Source of the DNA: JOPF133 sp052144935
GTDB taxonomy: Bacteria > Acidobacteriota > Terriglobia > Bryobacterales > Bryobacteraceae
Direction: 5' to 3'
Length of the DNA: 17,788 nt
Assembly (NCBI GenBank): GCA_052144935.1
Contig: JBKQPR010000003.1
Coordinates: 1-17,788 of the forward strand
The notes beneath the pieces were generated by a model. It searched no databases, had not been told where the DNA came from, and saw only the letters and a program-made list of their open reading frames with translations. Each line of letters starts with the position of its first letter. The first letter of the stretch is position 1. A program made the translations under genes and the position numbers. Of this stretch, positions 1 to 6,786 are shown piece by piece.

Positions 1-1
1 C

Positions 2-17
2 AGCGATTCCGCAACCA
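2..17 (+). repeat. Left terminal inverted repeat of the IS
   Basis: The sequence AGCGATTCCGCAACCA is the exact reverse complement of 1917-1932. Similarity stops sharply on the inner side. Confidence 0.75.
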
Positions 18-215
18 ACTTGGCAAACATGGTCAAAACGTCGAGGAAGCTTGAAGATGCGAGCATTGTGGGTGGAAGAGGAGATTCGTGATGAGTATTT
101 CTGACCTGGGAGGTCCAAAATCGAGGAGTTGGGCACGCCGCGGCGCCGGCTTAGGCCGGGAGGCGGCGGACTGGCATTTGAGCTGCCGAGCGGTGGGCGA
201 GGCGAAAGGGGCGGA

Positions 216-1451
216 TCATGGGGACAGGGCCGATGGGATGAAGGCCTGGTAGATTTCAGCGGCCATCACGCTGGCCCAGAATTCTTTGGACTTGCCCTTG
301 CGGAGGGCAGGCTTCACGTTGAGATAGAGAAAGGCATGAAAGAGGATGAACGCCAGAAACGTCAGGAGCAGAAAGCATTCGATGGCGGCGCCGTCGTGCT
401 TCAAGACATGATCGGCGTGCCACCCCTCGACCAACTCGTTGAAGCCGTGGTTTTCGATGTCCCAGCGTTGATGTCCAAAACCGACGGCGCGATCCACGGA
501 AACTTGCACCGACGGTAGCGTGGTTACCCACACCCAATCGCTGATTAGGGTCTCGTCCTTTTGGTCGAGTTGGCGCCGTATCGAATAGGTTTCCAACGAA
601 CGAATGACCCGTACGGGGACCTTCACCTCCGGCCACGAAACCAGGTCGCCGAGGTCCCACCACTGGCAAGCCCGCGTTCGATAGGTTCCCTGAATGGGGG
701 AAACCGAATCGAACAGCCCAGCGGCATCTTGATAGAGATTCCGACGTTCATCTTTGAGGACCGCCAATACGTGTTTATGATGTTCCAGCAGGAAGTTGAA
801 GAAGCGGGCCTGAGCGTAGAGACCATCGGCCAGCACCAGATCGAAGGCGCGTGGATAACGGACCAGCACGCGCTCCAGCAAACGCACGGCGGTGGCGACT
901 TCATCTTCTCCGGGGCGTTGCGCTTCCTGATCCAAGGGCAGCCGCAGAGGTTGGCGTCCGGAAGGCGCGCCGGTCACCAGCAGCAGGGTCACCTGCCGGT
1001 GGTAGTACTGAATGCGGTCTCCTGGTCTGCCATGGATGGTCCGTTCTAAACAACCGGCGCAATGGCGCAGGTCGCTGGCATGGCTTTCATGGCCGTCCAC
1101 GATGGCCAGGGAAATGCCGCGATTGTCCGGCAGTGCCTTATTCCGTTTCAGCCCCCCGTAGACTTGATGAATCGCTTCCCGCAGCGTGCCCGCATCCATC
1201 TTGGAGTGTACGTTTCCCATGGTATCGGCGCTGGGCATGGGCTGGCCCAGCCAATGCTTCCAGAAGCGGGATGCGCCCGACATTTCCAAAGCGTTGAGGC
1301 TTCCCATCCGCGCCCAAAACATAACCATGGCCGCTTTGGCCACCGTGGCCGTGGAGATGCGCGGCTCCGGTCTGCGGTCGGTGAAAGAGGCGATGAGTCT
1401 GGTGGAGAGCCGGAACACCTTTTGCGAGTATCCGATCAGGCGGCGCAGCAT
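216..1451 (-). CDS. DDE transposase (IS4/DDE_Tnp_1-like)
   Basis: This 411-residue protein catalyses cut-and-paste movement of the surrounding IS. A plausible catalytic triad is Asp119 (in AIVDGHES), Asp209 (in VLADGLY) and Glu333 (in WDIENHGFNE); the RW-x-IEN-x-GFNEL block is typical of this transposase superfamily. A Cys-x2-Cys pair lies at 131-134. The frame stays open upstream of 1451, but that extension is only the shadow of the preceding ORF in another frame. I place the start at the ATG at 1451 because it follows the stop of the DUF6788-like ORF after one base (TAATATG), which suggests translational coupling. The C-terminus has a hydrophobic stretch (about 359-378), common in these enzymes. 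The superfamily is fairly sure, the exact IS family is not. Confidence 0.82.
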   Translation of the reverse strand: MLRRLIGYSQKVFRLSTRLIASFTDRRPEPRISTATVAKAAMVMFWARMGSLNALEMSGASRFWKHWLGQPMPSADTMGNVHSKMDAGTLREAIHQVYGGLKRNKALPDNRGISLAIVDGHESHASDLRHCAGCLERTIHGRPGDRIQYYHRQVTLLLVTGAPSGRQPLRLPLDQEAQRPGEDEVATAVRLLERVLVRYPRAFDLVLADGLYAQARFFNFLLEHHKHVLAVLKDERRNLYQDAAGLFDSVSPIQGTYRTRACQWWDLGDLVSWPEVKVPVRVIRSLETYSIRRQLDQKDETLISDWVWVTTLPSVQVSVDRAVGFGHQRWDIENHGFNELVEGWHADHVLKHDGAAIECFLLLTFLAFILFHAFLYLNVKPALRKGKSKEFWASVMAAEIYQAFIPSALSP

Positions 1452-1452
1452 A

Positions 1453-1788
1453 TTAGGGCTGCCTGTTCCGGAGACGTTGCCACTCCAGTTCGGAGACTTC
1501 CTCGATGAGGCGCTGCATCTCCTGGTAGTCGGCAACCGCTTGGCGCACTCGCTGGCGCCACACTTTGGGGACGCAAATCTGGCGCAGTTTGCCGGCATGA
1601 CTTTGCACGAGGTACACCGACTGGTGCAACTCGCCTTTGGTGCAATGGCAGTTGGGTTTGCCGCACTTGCTGGAGCGATCGGACAGCGTGCCGCGAAGAA
1701 ACCAGCAACCGGAGGCCAGTTGGGCAATGCGGGAACGAAAGTTGCGTTCGTCCGCAGAGAGCTTGGCGCGGCTAAAGGGCTCGGGCAT
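1453..1788 (-). CDS. DUF6788-like small IS accessory protein
   Basis: The 111-residue product carries a Cys-rich core, KCGKPNCHCTKGE (about residues 41-53), followed by a basic, helix-rich second half (VWRQRVRQAVADYQEM). This pattern matches the small DUF6788-type proteins that precede transposases in several IS elements. The core could bind a metal or nucleic acid, but its role is not established to my knowledge. It is the first gene of the IS transcript and ends one base before the transposase ATG. No Shine-Dalgarno is visible; the start lies about 6 bases downstream of the predicted transcription start, so the message may be nearly leaderless. Confidence 0.72.
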   Translation of the reverse strand: MPEPFSRAKLSADERNFRSRIAQLASGCWFLRGTLSDRSSKCGKPNCHCTKGELHQSVYLVQSHAGKLRQICVPKVWRQRVRQAVADYQEMQRLIEEVSELEWQRLRNRQP

Positions 1789-1790
1789 GT

Positions 1791-1829
1791 CTTGTAACAG
1801 ATAATATACAAGATCAGGGCGGAAAACAA
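1791..1829 (-). promoter_or_regulatory. Predicted IS promoter with overlapping palindrome
   Basis: Read on the minus strand, TTGTTT (1824-1829), a 17-base spacer and TATTAT (1801-1806) resemble a sigma-70-type promoter. The -10 sits inside the palindrome CTTGTA-N10-TACAAG (1791-1796 and 1807-1812), which spans from the promoter to three bases before the ATG at 1788. A symmetric site overlapping the -10 is a natural repressor-binding position and could limit transposition. This is inference from sequence alone. Confidence 0.45.
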
Positions 1830-1916
1830 GAGCAAAAACACAATACGAATATGCCCTTCGCGGGAACTAGGGCTGAAACATCAATGGAATCAAATGATTT
1901 GGCCGGTCAAAAAAAC

Positions 1917-1932
1917 TGGTTGCGGAATCGCT
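1917..1932 (-). repeat. Right terminal inverted repeat of the IS
   Basis: The plus strand reads TGGTTGCGGAATCGCT, the exact reverse complement of 2-17. It lies about 130 bases upstream of the first ORF of the element, a normal position for the promoter-proximal end of an IS. Confidence 0.75.
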
Positions 1933-1966
1933 CCTTCATCGAGCTGATGCCTTTGGTCCCAACTCA

Positions 1967-1993
1967 AATTGTGCAGTCAGTGGCTGCACAATT
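1967..1993. other. Perfect hairpin, 10-base stem, upstream of the GNAT-like gene
   Basis: The arms AATTGTGCAG and CTGCACAATT are exact reverse complements around the 7-base loop TCAGTGG. No T-run follows, so it is not a typical terminator. It lies about 75 bases before the start at 2070 and could be an operator or an RNA hairpin. No flanking direct repeat was found. Confidence 0.4.
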
Positions 1994-2069
1994 CGGGGAT
2001 CCCGGGAAAGCCTCGGTAAGGACACGCCGGTCCGACCAGCCGGCATGTTCGCTTTAGACTGGGCTTCAG

Positions 2070-2544
2070 ATGCCCGATTCCAACCGAGGCCGGAAAGAGA
2101 TCCTTTTCGATGGACTCTCCGATGACGAGATCCTTGGTCTGCCGGCCGAGCAGATCGAGGCGCTGATACTCAACGGTCAGCCAATGGTCTTTCGAGCAGG
2201 CTCGGCTACAGTGCTTGGTGAGTTCCGGCGGGATAGGGATCGCCTTGTGGTCGAGCTCGCACAAATTGAGGGCGGAGGCGAAGGGGTCCTGGTATCTCTC
2301 GGGTCACTGGTGAAGCGTTACGCCCGCCTCCAGCGGATTGAGACCGTCGAGTGGATCGTGCATGCCGTAACCTGCGCCAAACCGAACCTTAAACTGCGGC
2401 GCGTTCTGGTAGTGGGCTACTTAAACGGGGAAAAATTGAAAGTAGCCCACTACCCGCGTTCTCGATCGTCGAGGGTTTACGGTACGCGACATCCCTGGGA
2501 TCGGGCAGGCGTACTACTATCTGGATTCTACCGTCGGCCGTTGA
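2070..2544 (+). pseudogene. GNAT-like acetyltransferase gene interrupted by a 47-base element
   Basis: The first 113 codons read as one domain. Residues 60-72 (VVELAQIEGGGEG) look like the strand and pyrophosphate-binding loop of GNAT motif A, followed by a helix (VLVSLGSLVKRYA) and a strand (VEWIVHAV). At codon 113 a 47-base inverted-repeat element with an 8-base duplication interrupts the gene. Together 55 bases were added, which shifts the frame, so the present frame runs on as nonsense to 2786. Removing one duplication plus the element joins RRVL to DRRGFTVRDIPGIGQAYYYL and ends at the TGA at 2542-2544. This gives a 139-residue protein with the N-x-KLRRVLDRRGF end expected of GNAT-like folds. 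Fold and function are inference; I recall similar uncharacterised proteins but no defined substrate. TAGACT lies nine bases before the ATG. Confidence 0.75.
2408..2454. mobile_element. 47-base miniature inverted-repeat element with 8-base target duplication
   Basis: The ends are perfect 15-base inverted repeats (GGTAGTGGGCTACTT at 2408-2422 and its complement at 2440-2454) around a 17-base centre. Exact copies of CGCGTTCT flank it at 2400-2407 and 2455-2462. Terminal repeats plus a direct duplication are the signature of a transposed element. At 47 bases it cannot code for anything, so it would depend on a transposase acting from elsewhere, or be an internal-deletion remnant of a larger IS. 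Eight-base duplications occur in several IS families, so the parent cannot be named. As RNA it would fold into a strong hairpin. Removing element plus one duplication restores the host reading frame. Confidence 0.85.
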
Positions 2545-2642
2545 CTCCCAACCAGGTTATGCGGCCCGATGGAGCTTTATCGGAGCGCGCTTGCAGGCGA
2601 TCTCAGGCCGGCAAGCTAAAGCCTGCCCCACCATCATCCCAA

Positions 2643-2702
2643 AGCTCATTGACCGGATTGAACATGACCCCTTCGTTGGTGGGCACGCACTCGAAGCCGC
2701 GG
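2643..2702 (-). pseudogene. Ghost fragment of a DUF1501 gene 3' end
   Basis: About 53 of 60 bases match 3257-3316, the 3' end of the intact DUF1501 gene, in the same orientation. On the minus strand it reads RGFECVPTNEGVMFNPVNEL, against RGFEYVPTTEGVVFYPVNEL in the intact gene. Homology is not evident on either side, so only about 20 codons survive. It may be the remains of a tandem duplication, or of a different DUF1501 paralogue, which are numerous in Solibacter-type genomes. The rest of 2545-2786 shows nothing recognisable. Confidence 0.7.
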
Positions 2703-2800
2703 GAATCGGATGAAGAATCGCTGAAAATAACCGCGCCAAACGAACGCCGTTTGGAGTACACTGCACAAGGCGTCACCAAACTCTAAGAGGAGGCAACATC

Positions 2801-3198
2801 ATGTTAGGGGATTTGATCGCAGAGAGCACCGGAAAAAGAATCGTGAGGAGAGTACTTTCAACGGACCCTCTCAAGGTAGAGGTTTCGTTCGAGGATAGTG
2901 GAACCATGCTGGGAACACCCACCACCGGATTTGGAACCTACACAGCAGTCGGGAGGGCCGATGGCTCCCTCCACGGGGAAGGCGAAGGGGCTTCGGCCAC
3001 CGCGGATGGCGAATTTATCTCCTGGAAAGGCTCGCCCAGGGGAAGATCTTGCCTGGCGGCGCCATCAGCTATCGGGGCATTCTGTTCTTTCGAACGGCCC
3101 CCCAGAAACTGGCGCGCCTGAACAGCGCGCCTGGCGTCTTTGAATACGAGGTGGACCCCGAAGGGAAAACGCATTCCAAAGTTTGGGAATGGAAGTAG
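2801..3198 (+). pseudogene. Conserved hypothetical protein broken by one frameshift
   Basis: A strong Shine-Dalgarno (AAGAGGAGG, 2785-2793) precedes the ATG, so this was a real start. The first frame is family-like up to GEFISWKG and then drifts into a nonsense tail ending at 3121. A second frame continues sensibly from about 3030 (LAQGKILPGGAISYRG) through LFFRTAPQKLARLN and FEYEVDPEG to VWEWK and a stop at 3196-3198. One missing base near 3029-3032 explains both; with it restored the product is 132 residues. I recall similar small proteins rich in beta strands and glycine turns, ending in KVWEWK, in actinobacteria and other bacteria, without known function. No signal peptide is visible. A sequencing or assembly error is the alternative to a true mutation. 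The terminator at 3209 ends this transcription unit. Confidence 0.72.
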
Positions 3199-3208
3199 GC
3201 ATCACCCA

Positions 3209-3240
3209 GGGGCGGACTCCTCCGCGGCCCGCCCCTTTTT
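3209..3240 (+). terminator. Rho-independent terminator
   Basis: A 7-base GC stem, GGGGCGG (3209-3215) with CCGCCCC (3229-3235), is followed directly by five T residues (3236-3240). It ends the upstream hypothetical gene. Read in the opposite direction it has no T-run, so it probably does not serve the DUF1501 operon that converges on it. Confidence 0.75.
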
Positions 3241-3246
3241 CATCGT

Positions 3247-4650
3247 CTACCCCCAGAGCTCGTTGACCGGATAGAATACGACCCCTTCGGTGGTGGGGAC
3301 GTACTCGAAGCCGCGGCCTAGAGGGTCGTCGTGGCGGACGGTAGTCCAGTCGATCCCCATGGCCGAGTAGATGGTGGCCTCAATATCCTCGGGATACACG
3401 TAGCGGTTCTGCGACCAGCCGTAAACCGCGGTGTCACCACCGGTAGCGTTGGTCTGCCCGATCACCGTGCCGCCTTTGACGCCGCCGCCGGCGAAGAAGG
3501 CGAATTGCTGCTGCAGGTGGTCGCGGCCCGCGGCCGGCGTCAGAGGCCCTACGGTGCGGCCGAACTCGCCCACCATCACGATCAGAGTGGTGGAAAACAA
3601 ACCGTTGGCTTTCAGATCGCCGATCAGCGCCGCCACTGCGGTGTCCAGGATCTTGGCCTTGGCGGGCAGGTTGGCGGCCGAGTAGATGTTCTGGTGCATG
3701 TCCCAGCCGTCGTTGGAAGTGATCTGGATGAAGCGCGTCCCCTGGTTGGCCTTGAGCACCTGCGAGGCCACCAGGCAGGCGTTGCCGGTGGACGAGCTTC
3801 CGTACCGCACGCTATCGGCCGAGCTGAAGCCGAACGCCGTGTTCACCACCGGGTTGTACATCATCTTCTGCGCCGAGGTGTAGAAGTCGTTGTAATCCGA
3901 CGGCGGCGTGCCGTAGGGCGAGTCGGTGCGCAGGTTGTCGTCAAGCGAGTGCATCAGCTTCCAGCGGTTGTTGAAGGTGGTCTGGCCGTCGGGATTGGTG
4001 ACGTTGGCAATGCCACCGGTGGCGGGCGTCACGTCGAACGGGGCGTAGACGGCAGAGAAGTATCCCTGGGTGACGCCAGCGCCCGAATTCAGCGCCACGA
4101 AGGCGGGGAAGACCTGGCCAGCGGTGCGCTGCGGGTCCTTCTCGATGGCCACCACGCTGCCGATGTTGGGCGCGATGTTGCCCAGTGCCGCCGCCGGATT
4201 GCGCCCGATCTGGGTCCAGGTCTGGGCCAGCGAATGCACCAGCGCGTGCGACTGCATGGAGCGGATTATCGCGAAATCGGAGATGTGGTTCGCCAGGTTG
4301 GGCATCAGCCCCACGGGGAAGGCGAGGCCGTTGATGGTGTCGGGCGCGAAGCTGGCGGGCGTGGTCCCGTTGACCATCTTTAAATCGAAGGTGTCGGTAT
4401 GGCTGGGCGCGCCCGCCAGCAGGATGAAGATCACGTTCTTCGCGGTGTTCTGGGTGACCGCGCCGGAGCTGGTCACGTCGGCCGCCTTGGCATAGCGCTC
4501 CACCAGGTACGATCCGGTGACCCCGGCGCCGATGATTTCGAAGAACCGGCGGCGGGTCCAGTGAGGGCGATTGAAGAACGTCTTGTACGACCAGCCGTGC
4601 TTGTTGAAATACTTATTGGCTTTTTCCTGTTCGTTGCTCATGGCGCTCAT
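3247..4650 (-). CDS. DUF1501 protein with Tat-like signal
   Basis: The 467-residue protein belongs to the DUF1501 family, related to the alkaline phosphatase/sulfatase superfamily and abundant in planctomycetes and Solibacter-type acidobacteria. Markers are FILLAGAPSHTDTFDLK near the N-terminus, a middle QITSNDGWDMHQN block, and the motif VGEFGRT followed by GRDH, where family members place metal or substrate contacts. Residues 32-49 (TRRRFFEIIGAGVTGSYL) form a twin-arginine-like signal after an unusually long, polar N-terminal region, implying export in folded form. The start at 4650 is supported by GGGAGGAA a few bases upstream. Only 15 bases separate it from the stop of the DUF1549/DUF1553 gene, so the two form an operon, a pairing seen repeatedly in these phyla. 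The substrate is unknown. Confidence 0.88.
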   Translation of the reverse strand: MSAMSNEQEKANKYFNKHGWSYKTFFNRPHWTRRRFFEIIGAGVTGSYLVERYAKAADVTSSGAVTQNTAKNVIFILLAGAPSHTDTFDLKMVNGTTPASFAPDTINGLAFPVGLMPNLANHISDFAIIRSMQSHALVHSLAQTWTQIGRNPAAALGNIAPNIGSVVAIEKDPQRTAGQVFPAFVALNSGAGVTQGYFSAVYAPFDVTPATGGIANVTNPDGQTTFNNRWKLMHSLDDNLRTDSPYGTPPSDYNDFYTSAQKMMYNPVVNTAFGFSSADSVRYGSSSTGNACLVASQVLKANQGTRFIQITSNDGWDMHQNIYSAANLPAKAKILDTAVAALIGDLKANGLFSTTLIVMVGEFGRTVGPLTPAAGRDHLQQQFAFFAGGGVKGGTVIGQTNATGGDTAVYGWSQNRYVYPEDIEATIYSAMGIDWTTVRHDDPLGRGFEYVPTTEGVVFYPVNELWG

Positions 4651-4665
4651 GTCGTTCCTCCCGGG

Positions 4666-6645
4666 CTAGTAGTTGAAAACGAAATCCACTTTGTTATACA
4701 GCGACCATACGAAGTCCGGAATGGCGTTCGTCCGCGCAGTACCGCTGACAGGAATGTAGGCCATGGCGGTTTGCATCTCGGCGGCGGTGGGATAGCGCGA
4801 GAGGATGTTCAGATACAGAGTGTTGATGAAATCCGTATTGCTCAAGGTCAGATACTTGTTCACCAGCGCGCTGTTATTCGTGCCGGTGATGTGCGAGCGC
4901 TGGACGAAGAACGTGTTATTCATCAGGTTGAGCGCCTGCAGAATGGAGCCATCCTCTTTACGCGGCTGGTCGTCGCGGTTGCCGCGCAGGAAGCTGTCCA
5001 GCATGGGGCTGATATTGCCATCGGAGGGCGCGCTCACCACGTCGGGCTGTTGCATGACAAAGCTGTACTTGGGGTACCCCGAGTCGGTGAAGCCGGTCAT
5101 CGAGTAACTGGGAAGCGTGCCGCTCGATTGCGCGACGGCGTCGTGCACCTCTTCCCCCCACAGGCGCCGCACGAACTTGCGCGCGAAGTAAGGTTCCCAG
5201 GCTTCGTTCCACGTGCCGTTGTAGCGGCTGGAAAGCTGGTAGGTTTGGGAATTGACGATCTCGCGCATGAGCGCCTTCATGTCGTAGCCGCTGGCGATGA
5301 AATGCTGGGCCAGCGCGTTGAGCAGGCGGGCGTTGGTGGGTTGCAAGGTCCACGGATCGGGCGGCGGATTGTTGGGATCGAGCCGCGCCGGGTCGAAGGT
5401 GTCCGGCGGGTCGACCATGCCCATGCCGAAGAACTCCGCCCAAATGTAGTTGACGGCGGCGCGGGCGAACTGGAAGTCGCCGGTGATCTGTGCGGCCAGC
5501 GCCGGGCGGTAGTTCGTGCCGGGACTCGGCGATACGCCATTAAAGATGTACTGCGGCGGCACGTAGTAGCAGGGCTGGCCCGATTTGCAACCCGTTGGCG
5601 CCACGCGGGCCGGGCGGTTGCCGGTGGTGGTGTTGAGCGTGTAGTCCACCGTGTAGCCCTTCTGGTTATCGAGCACCGACCAGTAATAGATGTTGGTGTT
5701 GCTGGGGTCCACCGGAGTCCTGGTGAACGAGGTGTGCGACATGAAGGAGGACAGTTGCCAAGCCTGGTAGCGGGTGGTGTTGGCAGCCCACAGGCTCAGG
5801 GTATCCAGGTGGCCGCGGCCATTGTGGCACAGCAGGCAGTTCACGTGAGCGAGGCCCAGGAAGACATCGAAGGCGCCGGCGGTCATGGCGTCGAAGCTGT
5901 CCTGCGTGGGGCCGTTACCCACCCATCCGCCCAGCAGGTAATTCACGGGGCCATTGTTGTAGCTATTGGGGTCGGCGGTCGAGATCAGCGCGGTGGCCAT
6001 CTGGTTATACGGTGTGCCGTTGGCCAGCGAGTTGTAAATCCACTGGTAGAGGGCGTTGCGGCCCTGCGCGAAGCGGTTCAGACCGGTGGAGTTCTTGACC
6101 TGGGTGTTCTGAAAGAGGTCCCCGAAGTACATGGTCCACTTGTCGATCCATTGCGGGCTGGCCAGCAGTGTCTCGATCAGGGCCGCGCGGTTGCCGCCGC
6201 CGGGGGTATTCACGAACTGCAGCACCGTGTTGGGGTCGGGAATGCGGCCAGTGAGGTCGAGCGTCACCCTTCGGATGAACTCCCAATCCGTCGTCATGGG
6301 CGCGGGGGTGATGCCGTTGGCCGCGAAATCCTGCCAGATGTAGGCGTCGATGGAGCCGGCGGCGTTCTGCTGATTGTAAGTGTTGGTGGCGCTGCCGCCC
6401 GGCACCATCATCGGCCGCAGACGCGTGACCTGCTGGGTGAGGGCGCTCAGGGAACGCCCGCTGGTGGTGCGCGTCCCTTTTCGTTTCAAAGCGCCGGCCA
6501 GAAAGTGGTCGCGTTGCGGGCCAAAAAAGCTGCAGTCCGCATGTTCCACCGGAAGCTGGTCATCGGCCGTGGCGCGCAGCAGGACGATTCCGGAAAAGGC
6601 GAGCACGGACAGCGTGCCCCCGATCACCCAACGGGGTTTTTTCAT
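4666..6645 (-). CDS. Secreted DUF1549/DUF1553 protein with one CxxCH motif
   Basis: The 659-residue protein starts at the ATG at 6645, preceded by GGAGGG; the open frame upstream of it is spurious because the signal peptide begins here (MKKPRWVIGG then a hydrophobic stretch to about residue 27). The DUF1549 part is recognisable by EFIRRVTLDLTGRIPD and SPQWIDKWTMYFGD. A single haem-attachment-type motif, CLLCHN, lies at 270-275. The DUF1553 part covers the C-terminal half (FARAAVNYIWAEFFG, ALMREIVNSQTYQLSSRYN). Planctomycete relatives usually also carry a separate N-terminal cytochrome domain (PSCyt1), which is absent here. It is the first gene of an operon with the DUF1501 gene. An export-linked, possibly redox-related role in polymer breakdown is often suggested, but no reaction is established. 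Confidence 0.88.
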   Translation of the reverse strand: MKKPRWVIGGTLSVLAFSGIVLLRATADDQLPVEHADCSFFGPQRDHFLAGALKRKGTRTTSGRSLSALTQQVTRLRPMMVPGGSATNTYNQQNAAGSIDAYIWQDFAANGITPAPMTTDWEFIRRVTLDLTGRIPDPNTVLQFVNTPGGGNRAALIETLLASPQWIDKWTMYFGDLFQNTQVKNSTGLNRFAQGRNALYQWIYNSLANGTPYNQMATALISTADPNSYNNGPVNYLLGGWVGNGPTQDSFDAMTAGAFDVFLGLAHVNCLLCHNGRGHLDTLSLWAANTTRYQAWQLSSFMSHTSFTRTPVDPSNTNIYYWSVLDNQKGYTVDYTLNTTTGNRPARVAPTGCKSGQPCYYVPPQYIFNGVSPSPGTNYRPALAAQITGDFQFARAAVNYIWAEFFGMGMVDPPDTFDPARLDPNNPPPDPWTLQPTNARLLNALAQHFIASGYDMKALMREIVNSQTYQLSSRYNGTWNEAWEPYFARKFVRRLWGEEVHDAVAQSSGTLPSYSMTGFTDSGYPKYSFVMQQPDVVSAPSDGNISPMLDSFLRGNRDDQPRKEDGSILQALNLMNNTFFVQRSHITGTNNSALVNKYLTLSNTDFINTLYLNILSRYPTAAEMQTAMAYIPVSGTARTNAIPDFVWSLYNKVDFVFNY

Positions 6646-6751
6646 AATCCCTCCGTAACATAGCGCGAGCAGGGGCGCCTGGATACTGGGGAGTCTAACA
6701 CCTTGCGGTCGCAAAAGTTCCAATAATTCTAGAAACTGTGCTCAAGACCGT

Positions 6752-6780
6752 GTGAAAATCGCCGGAGCCGGGTTTATGAC
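6752..6780 (+). promoter_or_regulatory. Predicted promoter placing transcription start at the ATG
   Basis: GTGAAA (6752-6757), a 17-base spacer and TATGAC (6775-6780) match a sigma-70-type promoter at 4 of 6 bases in each box. The -10 ends only six bases before the ATG at 6787, so initiation would fall at or beside the start codon, giving a leaderless mRNA. No Shine-Dalgarno lies at a usable distance. Confidence 0.4.
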
Positions 6781-6786
6781 TTCAGC

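Larger units (their letters stand above)
2..1932 (-). mobile_element. Insertion sequence with DDE transposase and DUF6788-like ORF
   Basis: A 16-base sequence at 2-17 recurs as an exact reverse complement at 1917-1932, and the two enclose a transposase and its accessory ORF, both read on the minus strand. This is the expected layout of an IS of about 1.93 kb. The outermost paired base is position 2. Position 1 and position 1933 no longer pair, so the left boundary may lie one base inside the window, and a target-site duplication cannot be checked. Bases 18-215 and 1830-1916 carry no gene I can support. The family is uncertain: the transposase looks IS4/DDE_Tnp_1-like. There is no cargo gene, and both ORFs look intact, so the element may still be active. 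Confidence 0.75.

Noticed and set aside
1452..1841. N-terminal extension of the transposase frame up to 1841
   Set aside because: It overlaps the DUF6788-like ORF in another frame and is Ala/Ser/Pro-rich nonsense; the ATG at 1451 follows the upstream stop by one base.
4399..6663. Long plus-strand open frame (754 codons) opposite the DUF1549/DUF1553 gene
   Set aside because: It is the antisense shadow of a clear gene with signal peptide and domain motifs; its own product is low-complexity and matches no fold.
6703..6714. TTGCG-GT-CGCAA near-palindrome in the divergent promoter region
   Set aside because: Only five paired bases per arm, and no second copy; too weak to call an operator.
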